10,322 bases of DNA, taken from NCBI GenBank assembly GCA_027382625.1, contig JAJKFJ010001115.1, forward strand, positions 1 through 10,322, given 5' to 3'. Shown one piece after another: positions 9,001-10,322 of the stretch. A program made the translations under genes and the position numbers. Source of the DNA: Tetmemena sp. SeJ-2015. Taxonomy: Eukaryota > Ciliophora > Spirotrichea > Sporadotrichida > Oxytrichidae. The notes below the pieces were generated by a model that saw only the letters and a program-made list of their open reading frames with translations, did no database searches and was not told the DNA's origin. Every line of letters begins with the position of its first letter. Positions within the stretch are counted from its first letter, which is position 1.

Positions 9001-10322
9001 TCAAATGCAAAACGGTCTTGCTTGAGACTAACAAAAAAAAAGGGGTCCCTCTAGCGATTCGCATCTTGCCCCATAGTGAGTATTCCAAATTGCCAAAAGT
9101 TTAATCTACAGTAGGTATGCCAAGGGACCAGCACCAAAAAGGAACGCCATTTTCATTAAAGGGGTATATAGGGATTATAATTGCTATTACGCTGCGCGGT
9201 AGCGGCCCTAGTTGTTATGCATAGTTTTTACCATTTAACCCGTAGCCATTTAAAATATTTGTTGCGAAAAAAATCCCGTTGGAGTAAAATTTTCTTAAAG
9301 CATAAGGTTTGCCGCACCGCTAGATGTACCCCCTATGAAATCTATTGAAGTGCTACGCGTTGTTACAGTACCCCTCTTTAAAAATACCATTTATACGGTA
9401 AAACTATCGATGCACCAGCAGCATGTAGCCCAAGCGTCCATTTATTTCTTACAATACAAACGTACTTTATGTACCTAATCCGATGAGCAAAATTGTCGAC
9501 TTTAAGTTGTAAAAGTTTTTTCTTATAGCAGAAAAAGCCGACCTCCAGAAAAATGTTCCCCTTACGTTTGAGCACCCGAGTGTTTTGTTTGATAATTGTA
9601 GATACGGTTTTTTTCCAAAGGCATGTGTGTGTATTGGCCCATGTTTGAGTAAAACCTACAATAGATGAAGGCACCTACACCCCTAGTGAAAATTAGTGCT
9701 AAGGTTTGCAAAAAGTATTCCGGTAATAGAAAACAACCACCTAATAGAGATACCAACCCGTACCGCCCACCCGTATTTTTAGGGAAAATTCTGTATTTGT
9801 TTTCTCGTATCTTTGGAAAAAAAGAAGACGAAAACCACCCCCCCCGTAATGTGAACCGGCAAAAGAGTTTTTTTATAGAAGTACCCTTTTTTGCTATGTT
9901 AGCTACTGTGGACTACAATGTTATTGTTAGCCCCCCGGGTAAACCGCCGCTTAAGTTAAAACCCTGCAACCTATGGGATTTAGTACCTGTGCCGTATGAA
10001 TACCGATAGGTTGCCCAAACTTGGCCGGTATTAGCCGATTCGCTTCTTAAACCGAATAACCAAAGCTCCTGATTGGTATTTTTTAGTTTAAAGAGCTTTA
10101 CATCATTAGCTCCCCAAAAGTTTTTCAGTACATTTACACCCCCTGCCGAGGCACATATATCCGAGAATAAACCTTGCGCAGCCGTACTAGCCCAAAAACT
10201 AGTAAAGCTTATTTTTTTATAGTGTTACAGTTATCTTGATACGGGTGATGAAGCAGCCCAAAAAAGTAAACCTGTACTGAGCCCACCTAGCCATAGCTTT
10301 TAAACCCACTGCCGATGCATCG
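1..10322 (-). CDS. Giant multimodular secreted adhesin-like protein gene (partial, frame-interrupted)
   Basis: All recognisable protein signal in the window lies on the minus strand and follows one domain order without any intergenic gap, so I read it as one gene whose two ends are outside. Seen: three successive beta-helix modules with a period near 2.77 kb, each ending in a DIGADAG or DLGCDEF motif, followed by an array of Ig-like and PKD-like domains. Known: such modular proteins are common in Bacteroidota, usually exported by the type IX secretion system and displayed on or shed from the surface. Inferred: an adhesin or surface-fibre role; no catalytic motif was seen. The frame is broken by many indels and one in-frame TAA, most likely sequencing error. 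Alternatives are a decayed gene, or two adjacent genes joined near position 3360. No start codon, signal peptide or sorting domain is visible. Confidence 0.7.
743..901 (-). CDS. PKD-like domain end with WTVTNGTC and a following domain start
   Basis: Open stretch of 52 codons. NNTVWTVTNGTCISEDDAPY ends the PKD-like domain that began near 1000. FFNPAITATVSVEGCNFTNG and DSVLIANF begin another module that I cannot name. The reading continues leftwards in other frames as SVSPPAGSELLLPNAALGTN near 650-710. Confidence 0.6.
   Translation of the reverse strand, partial: LWVKNNTVWTVTNGTCISEDDAPYFFNPAITATVSVEGCNFTNGDSVLIANF
912..1142 (-). CDS. PKD-like domain start, CGALTVQLQATGTGVWS
   Basis: The fragment has 76 codons. 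The reliable part is NVCGALTVQLQATGTGVWS, with GTGVWS at 972-989. After an indel the domain continues in another frame as RIGGSSSIFSPSNADYDATV, then TADSYG. 'CGL...L.AtgtGtWs.......f....np.a.vtvdsyG.y...Wt.tNGtC' is the PKD-like module found in SprB-type proteins. The first and last parts of this frame are not coding-like. Confidence 0.6.
   Translation of the reverse strand: MLVYTILCSQCLWCSKCGLPKYLNRYIERSRRRSRFLLNVCGALTVQLQATGTGVWSELAARLLSSLLAMQIMMQQ
1082..1217 (-). other. Ig-like domain core WSWTGPNGFTSS to PNACGVQNAG
   Basis: WSWTGPNGFTSSLQNP is encoded at 1170-1217, and after shifts PNACGVQNAGSP at 1082-1117. 'ysWtGPnGFtss.qnPsi......G.Y...vtnaCG' is a highly recognisable Ig-like repeat of Bacteroidota gliding and adhesin proteins. 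The parts lie in different frames, so I mark the region and not a reading frame. Confidence 0.65.
1373..1528 (-). CDS. Ig-like domain with YQWSGPN and EGIYTVTASNA
   Basis: Open stretch of 51 codons. NLAASVSSGSFVSYQWSGPN, TYTANGISVLRATVFEATDE and GIYTVTASNA form an almost complete Ig-like domain: core Trp in 'YqWsGPn' and the closing 'eGiYTVtasNa'. The following Cys (CNTVKCSSINVNI) is readable after one indel. This pattern belongs to the Ig-like repeats of Bacteroidota surface proteins. Confidence 0.65.
   Translation of the reverse strand, partial: NLAASVSSGSFVSYQWSGPNTYTANGISVLRATVFEATDEGIYTVTASNAL
1637..1846 (-). CDS. Ig-like domain fragment with CSGSGV and GPLSGF
   Basis: The fragment has 69 codons. 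FSVCSGSGVCLNQFGPLSGF is readable in this frame, and LTYQRQKNGRISVGGG in the next. Together they resemble an Ig-like module starting 'vCsGsgvtLna' with a 'YqWqkng' core strand. Several indels disrupt it, and the C-terminal part is not interpretable. Confidence 0.4.
   Translation of the reverse strand: MRQFSVCSGSGVCLNQFGPLSGFWPYISKAKKWSNFCRRWGFDKKQYYGFYILNPYKGQVWKLEAISGF
1847..3216 (-). other. Poorly readable stretch, presumed Ig/PKD-like coding
   Basis: No protein domain could be followed here. The stretch is full of long A, T, C and G runs (for example 1995-2060 and 2895-2920) and has stops in every frame on both strands. PI.VTVNNKNPKVTFVNA-like residues are readable on the minus strand near 3000-3060. 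They could be the end of one domain, but the support is weak. No RNA gene, promoter or terminator was noticed. Confidence 0.3.
3217..3396 (-). CDS. Module C closure DADLGCDEF and first Ig/PKD-like domain
   Basis: Open stretch of 59 codons linking the two halves of the protein: DADLGCDEFSDFNTIITP, TANGVFWSTSSCNGSAINLS and VSATGTGSKITG. RFDGDPRDP is readable in an adjacent frame at 3390-3416, the D-G-D-x-R element before the closing motif. 'SCNGsaInLsvsATGtGs' starts an Ig/PKD-like module. That both are in one open frame supports one continuous gene across the module change. Confidence 0.6.
   Translation of the reverse strand, partial: RSLDADLGCDEFSDFNTIITPTANGVFWSTSSCNGSAINLSVSATGTGSKITGSFNIYI
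3487..3675 (-). CDS. Module C closing block with FANWKTTTGGDANR
   Basis: The fragment has 62 codons. QIRLAVGWVFSWDRTFANWK, then TTTGGDANRLPYYKEWYFVL, fits the 'W.gt.yatlaDWqtaTggDanS' block that precedes the closing motif in this family. STGNCI/QQGNCI follows. An SDYN remnant is readable just upstream in another frame near 3690. Compared with module B (GQDANSLVGAPN), the GGDAN form shows a diverged copy. Confidence 0.5.
   Translation of the reverse strand: MLQEMQIRLAVGWVFSWDRTFANWKTTTGGDANRLPYYKEWYFVLHSNATDFLFRHQQGNCI
4199..4393 (-). CDS. Module C beta-helix rung fragment with ITLTNNTVANL
   Basis: Open stretch of 64 codons containing SGKITLTNNTVANLFTASR, then LSNPGVSPDAMVWDYMYFS and MSNTLE. 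The NNTVANL rung matches the other Asn turns. After an indel near 4215-4225 the reading continues as GNVLSGNTVNNLRATTYM in another frame (stop at 4170), one more rung of the same helix. Confidence 0.6.
   Translation of the reverse strand, partial: QSISQCVAYLNRPSGKITLTNNTVANLFTASRLSNPGVSPDAMVWDYMYFSMSNTLEMFCQAIL
4428..4634 (-). CDS. Module C beta-helix rung fragment with VIISNNTITNIGG
   Basis: The fragment has 68 codons. It carries SENSIVNYGNGDATDITANS and DEVIISNNTITNIGGVLVGI, an Asn-ladder rung of the beta-helix. Just upstream, in other frames, are GNALPNPDITGTWNNNHSDG (about 4740-4810) and TQIIGNTISNMTLNGLIYTT (about 4645-4710). These show that the helix continues on both sides. Confidence 0.6.
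   Translation of the reverse strand: MSMDGFCDFEQYDSGSTSENSIVNYGNGDATDITANSATFRNLDQAPNDEVIISNNTITNIGGVLVGI
5232..5402 (-). CDS. Module C beta-helix start with IGAKRVTFDG motif
   Basis: Open fragment of 56 codons. MIALIGAKRVTFDGAYNG, then TSNYFLFRQF and FFFNGVGSGATENYY, corresponds to RINGADRVIFNGGSGTNKYL of module B. Here the motif keeps the commoner F-D-G form. The stop at 5232 is followed in another frame by STIEGNSQATTGPGTISF, the counterpart of NCILEGGANSTTHG. Confidence 0.65.
   Translation of the reverse strand: MIALIGAKRVTFDGAYNGTSNYFLFRQFRTHPVFFFNGVGSGATENYYDLRKYYRR
5572..5736 (-). CDS. Module C connector with SGTVTVGTG
   Basis: Open stretch of 54 codons. VASNVATVVTPPNFALTIAG, then VLSFQDPLSGTVTVGTG, aligns with the module B connector (FPTTGTLNYF..CSGVVTVGTG). 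The reading continues after an indel as FGTYTTFNGP, and then LNGNLTVEVKSDVN near 5520-5560, equivalent to LNGNLILRVVSD in module B. Confidence 0.65.
   Translation of the reverse strand, partial: SVASNVATVVTPPNFALTIAGVLSFQDPLSGTVTVGTGLGLIQHLMGHWFVLCS
5709..5966 (-). CDS. Module C Ig-like domain with YYFVAQDD
   Basis: The fragment has 85 codons from an internal Met (MYIRKSAG). The same frame runs upstream through KPRMYIRK and IQVTVTDIHTG to the TAA at 6036. STWNFVVDYALLGATVVQGD then QFEYYFVAQDDAPVFNVGYS match the module B domain (HANDSIQYFVIAQDAS). In this family the domain ends with 'gdti.Y.vvAqD'. The final residues (LQAMLQQ) are out of frame. Confidence 0.7.
   Translation of the reverse strand: MYIRKSAGSGVNAWGAYPSIEGTFVSGNSNVSTWNFVVDYALLGATVVQGDQFEYYFVAQDDAPVFNVGYSQQSNNTPLQAMLQQ
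6036..6245 (-). CDS. Module B/C junction: PTDIGADAGL closure and DIFPPVITST linker
   Basis: The fragment has 69 codons. PNLHIQSPTIAEGNGINIGY precedes VDDFERRLRNINTPTDIGAD (6123 onward) and AGLFVMLDIFPPVITSTPIP, then TQDICNV and a TAA. The closure is the module B equivalent of the one at 8887, sharing 26 of 30 bases there. The linker starts the Ig-like domain of module C. The TAA at 6036-6038 is in frame with the next fragment rather than a frame change. Confidence 0.7.
   Translation of the reverse strand: MPNLHIQSPTIAEGNGINIGYIVDDFERRLRNINTPTDIGADAGLFVMLDIFPPVITSTPIPTQDICNV
6251..6442 (-). CDS. Module B SDYN / GQDANS block
   Basis: The fragment has 63 codons and reads MYFTNTTASIISDYNIVYAP, NANGILIGTSSPAVDYTTLN and SWSSASSGQDANSLVGAPN. 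'SDYN.lY' followed by 'W....GqDanSl...P.f' is the classical ending block before DIGADEF in Bacteroidota beta-helix proteins. The true reading starts a few residues earlier (HYGAMYF). The last three residues (LHH, stop) are out of frame; the continuation is VAPLAAVPNLHIQS in the next fragment's frame. Confidence 0.7.
   Translation of the reverse strand: MYFTNTTASIISDYNIVYAPNANGILIGTSSPAVDYTTLNSWSSASSGQDANSLVGAPNLLHH
6479..6703 (-). CDS. Module B post-helix block with YSTRIYFNSV
   Basis: The fragment has 74 codons. GALGYDARGNAIADASVV leads to NGILKDGAYSTRIYFNSVYV, GGAASSGASNTFAFRKNST and NQDTVR. 'YStrIYfNSV.l.G.ass.aS.aF' is a conserved block of this protein class, placed after the beta-helix. 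The frame is lost in a six-A run near 6489 that is one base too long. With one A fewer the reading continues as RKNIFVNERSGEQA, visible in a neighbouring frame at about 6450-6490. Confidence 0.7.
   Translation of the reverse strand: MWLLKHGALGYDARGNAIADASVVNGILKDGAYSTRIYFNSVYVGGAASSGASNTFAFRKNSTNQDTVRKKHIC
6691..7179 (-). CDS. Module B beta-helix, second half
   Basis: The fragment has 162 codons and directly continues the helix; homology extends upstream to about 7209 (IGSTNVPHSI). Rungs include PVISNNTISNISN, YNITGNTVINITG, NNITGNTVYNLL and ANISKNFVYNLQSN. The spacing between successive Asn turns is a few tens of residues, so each repeat spans roughly one long or two short coils. The end (FKLGMCGY then stop) is out of frame. 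The correct reading passes to AGYVWLLKHG in the next fragment. The phase resembles 'vnnN.i.nLtvns...' rungs common in this family. Confidence 0.75.
   Translation of the reverse strand: MVRGGAVSTASSASGITAVVAATYAPVISNNTISNISNLNATANTANQQASGIWASGNAYYNITGNTVINITGYSASAGVGSASSVAGISLINGAFANNITGNTVYNLLNGAATGTPVVTGINYQATTGVANISKNFVYNLQSNAVAVQPLLFTFKLGMCGY
7206..7712 (-). CDS. Module B central Asn-ladder parallel beta-helix
   Basis: This is the longest clean fragment of the window (168 codons from the first Met; the frame is open up to 7823 and homologous from about 7797). It is built of rungs containing Asn turns: FNITGNQIGG, TVLGNSIKNV, NVIGNNIGSI, TKIDGNTIAGI and NDTIVNNQ. Between rungs are short GIHVAS/GIYVGT stretches. 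This is the pattern of a right-handed parallel beta-helix with an asparagine ladder. No catalytic residues of pectate-lyase-like enzymes are apparent, so I infer a structural or binding role. The TAG at 7206 comes from a lost A in CAAATA; the reading goes on as IGSTNVPHSIMVRGG. Confidence 0.75.
   Translation of the reverse strand: MLHTGIRINNTTAGGFNITGNQIGGVDALGNGTMAYTSATTMQYAGIHVASIASTLSTVLGNSIKNVSIASTNIATGSNAFSGIYVGTPSWVNVIGNNIGSITDTASIAVSITANGGTVNGIKTESVTATKIDGNTIAGIKAVGTSSNAINLIGVSTTAGNDTIVNNQ
7760..7882 (-). CDS. Module B beta-helix rung fragment, DVTIADCNIYDN
   Basis: Open fragment of 40 codons with GTTSRDNNDVTIADCNIY and DNYSASIASSA, matching the NDNISITTCDIKAYN rung just before it. 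The C-terminal dozen residues are out of frame. The homologous reading passes to YIGNTGNNSFNIT of the next fragment near 7790-7800, consistent with loss of two bases from an AT repeat. Confidence 0.55.
   Translation of the reverse strand, partial: GTTSRDNNDVTIADCNIYDNYSASIASSAILVIQVTIALI
7863..8048 (-). CDS. Module B beta-helix rungs, NCILEGG segment
   Basis: Open stretch reading INNCILEGGANSTTHGVV, then GTGNDNISITTCDIKAYN and YPTYGVLAI before running into a TAA. NCILEGGANSTTHG aligns with TIEGNSQATTGPG of module C. The Cys-bearing 'nC.I.' rungs are typical of the first turns of this helix. The reading continues after one extra base in the AATAAGG context near 7882-7886 as GTTSRDNNDVTI. Confidence 0.6.
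   Translation of the reverse strand: MNNCILEGGANSTTHGVVTIGAAATSGTGNDNISITTCDIKAYNTNYPTYGVLAIRHNKPR
8030..8224 (-). CDS. Module B beta-helix start with NGADRVIFNG motif
   Basis: The fragment has 64 codons and carries SVSGTSGSNPGLFRINGADRV, IFNGGSGTNKYLKFSN and ASTINLTNDATVLLSI. The 'LIRLNGADrVtiDG' pattern is a strong marker of the start of the parallel beta-helix in Bacteroidota proteins of this class. Module C carries the equivalent IGAKRVTFDGAYNGTSNYF. The overlap with the previous fragment reflects an indel near 8215-8222. The end (TVY) is out of frame. Confidence 0.7.
   Translation of the reverse strand: MRSVSGTSGSNPGLFRINGADRVIFNGGSGTNKYLKFSNTLAGASASTINLTNDATVLLSITVY
8173..8625 (-). 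CDS. Module B Ig-like domain end and beta-helix N-cap
   Basis: The fragment has 150 codons; the Met is only the first in frame, not a start. Residues 11-20 give QYFVIAQDAS, the end of the Ig-like domain. Around residue 60 comes LPCSGVVTVGTGGNYGVFTT, then ALNGNLILRVVSD, ITIEDGNVALNQW and GGYTVTIEPDAT. This is the connector that leads into the beta-helix in this family ('...GtYtv...aln.g...i.GDitE.g..aLnq....YtltI.P'). The last residues after DATY (CARYRVLVVATQ) are out of frame; the homologous reading continues as RSVSGTSGSNPG in the next fragment. Confidence 0.7.
   Translation of the reverse strand: MYGGPHANDSIQYFVIAQDASANTTVNSGTLALAAPVAGVALTSANFPTTGTLNYFVLLPCSGVVTVGTGGNYGVFTTNVGVFNAINQVPALNGNLILRVVSDITIEDGNVALNQWNENGLGGYTVTIEPDATYCARYRVLVVATQVCFV
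8684..8824 (-). CDS. Module B Ig-like domain, first half
   Basis: This open fragment of 46 codons reads YAVSATITDNVSVSTVG, then TAPRIYFKRTTDA and YNGNTSATQG. The pattern 'ATITD..gV....PRIYFK' marks the Ig-like domain that follows a DIGADEF-type closure in Bacteroidota multidomain proteins. The module C counterpart is IQVTVTDIHTG..KPRMYIRKSAG. A TGA at 8684 ends this frame; the domain resumes in the next fragment, ending with YFVIAQD. Confidence 0.6.
   Translation of the reverse strand, partial: RYAYAVSATITDNVSVSTVGNTAPRIYFKRTTDANTYNGNTSATQG
8776..8940 (-). CDS. Module A/B junction: DIGADAGQ closing motif and DILPPSISYT linker
   Basis: This is an open fragment of 54 codons. PTDIGADAGQ (8887-8916) closes the beta-helix of module A. 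It is followed by FLPQDILPPSISYT, the linker into the Ig-like domain of module B, then TNACND. Just upstream, DGDDRA is readable in another frame at 8924-8941. This is the D-G-D-x-R element that precedes DIGADEF in this family. The fragment's end (LTQFRLLLP) is out of frame; the true reading moves to YAVSATITD in the next fragment. Confidence 0.6.
   Translation of the reverse strand: MAMIELEYPTDIGADAGQFLPQDILPPSISYTAYTNACNDMLTQFRLLLPITSL
9295..9390 (-). CDS. Short frame fragment with STSIDFIGGTSSGAAN
   Basis: This open stretch of about 31 codons follows the previous fragment in another frame. TTRSTSIDFIGGTSSGAAN matches YSTRIYFNSVYVGGAASSGASN of module B in order and composition. In Bacteroidota beta-helix proteins this block follows the helix and precedes the NNIF/NERSG and SDYN blocks. 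The reading continues after a further shift as YALRK (9215..9319), matching FAFRK of module B. Confidence 0.5.
   Translation of the reverse strand: MVFLKRGTVTTRSTSIDFIGGTSSGAANLML
9378..9674 (-). CDS. Frame fragment of module A beta-helix and post-helix block
   Basis: The fragment has 98 codons from a Met that is not a true start. Its last third, NKWTLGLHAAGASIV, corresponds to the ALGYDARGNAIADASVV block of module B, which lies about 2.75 kb further left. The middle part (KQNTRVLKRKGNIFLE and following) is Lys-rich, unlike the rest of the protein, and probably drops into a wrong frame. Confidence 0.4.
   Translation of the reverse strand: MPSSIVGFTQTWANTHTCLWKKTVSTIIKQNTRVLKRKGNIFLEVGFFCYKKKLLQLKVDNFAHRIRYIKYVCIVRNKWTLGLHAAGASIVLPYKWYF
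9913..10224 (-). CDS. Open reading fragment in module A, not recognised
   Basis: This is an open stretch of 103 codons between two stops, the longest in the right flank on this strand. It contains ASTAAQGLFSD, ASAGGVNVLK, GANDVKLFKLKNT and SESANTGQVWATYRYSYGTG. The composition, rich in Asn, Gly, Ser and Thr with alternating hydrophobic positions, fits beta-strand coding. I could not align it to a specific rung of module B, although the constant module spacing places it opposite the beta-helix around 7140-7450. The final residues (SGGLPGGLTITL) pass through inflated C/G runs and may be misread. Confidence 0.4.
   Translation of the reverse strand, partial: HYKKISFTSFWASTAAQGLFSDICASAGGVNVLKNFWGANDVKLFKLKNTNQELWLFGLRSESANTGQVWATYRYSYGTGTKSHRLQGFNLSGGLPGGLTITL

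Larger units (their letters stand above)
8887..10322 (-). repeat. Module A: C-terminal half of a beta-helix repeat unit
   Basis: This is the most N-terminal of three homologous modules, and it starts beyond the right edge. Despite heavy indel noise its landmarks match module B in order: beta-helix remnants around 9660-9760 (ITGN..FANLSTN spread over frames), WTLGLHAAGASIV near 9403-9450 (module B: ALGYDARGNAIADASVV), STSIDFIGGTSSGAAN near 9305-9355 (module B: STRIYFNSVYVGGAASSGASN), a NIYTPFNENG-like stretch near 9140-9180 (module B: NIVYAPNANG), GQDAN near 9055-9070 and the closing DGDDRA..PTDIGADAGQ. The recurrence of these blocks in the same order supports the homology. The segment is densely interrupted, so no reliable full-length translation can be given. 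Confidence 0.65.

Noticed and set aside
9665..10009. A 114-codon plus-strand open frame rich in Lys and Pro.
   Set aside because: It crosses inflated homopolymers and opposes module A coding sequence; its composition reflects A and C runs, not a protein family.

Overview
The window reads as part of one very large gene on the minus strand. Both ends of the gene lie outside the window: I see no credible start codon with an upstream site at the right edge and no C-terminal stop region at the left edge. The predicted product is a secreted, multi-modular surface or adhesin-like protein of the kind found in Bacteroidota. Three things suggest this phylum: an AT-rich composition, Asn-rich parallel beta-helix rungs closed by 'DIGADxG/DEF' signatures, and Ig-like/PKD-like modules with 'WTGPNGFTSS', 'GTGVWS' and 'WTVTNGTC' motifs. 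Such modules are typical of SprB-like and other type IX-secreted Bacteroidota proteins. No type IX sorting domain is seen here, so the secretion route is inferred.

In protein order (right to left) the layout is as follows. Module A (about 10322 to 8887) is the end of a beta-helix unit. Module B (8886 to 6111) is a complete unit: an Ig-like domain ending in YFVIAQD, a connector with SGVVTVGTG, a long Asn-ladder beta-helix, and a closing DIGADAG motif. Module C (6110 to 3361) is the same unit again with its own versions of each landmark. A C-terminal-ward array of Ig-like and PKD-like domains (3360 to 1) completes the window. The closing motifs recur at 8887, 6111 and 3361, a period of about 2.75-2.78 kb (roughly 920 codons), so modules A-C are a tandem protein repeat.

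No single long open frame exists, because the coding frame jumps repeatedly. At many jumps the homologous reading resumes directly in another frame, often at short A/T runs. The damage is light between about 5,700 and 8,900 and heavy in the flanks, where homopolymers of A, T, C and G are also inflated. The most economical explanation is uncorrected long-read indel error in a low-coverage contig. True gene decay cannot be excluded from the sequence alone.

I found no RNA genes, insertion sequences, CRISPR arrays, promoters or terminators. Plus-strand open frames are antisense shadows of the low-complexity beta-helix coding sequence.
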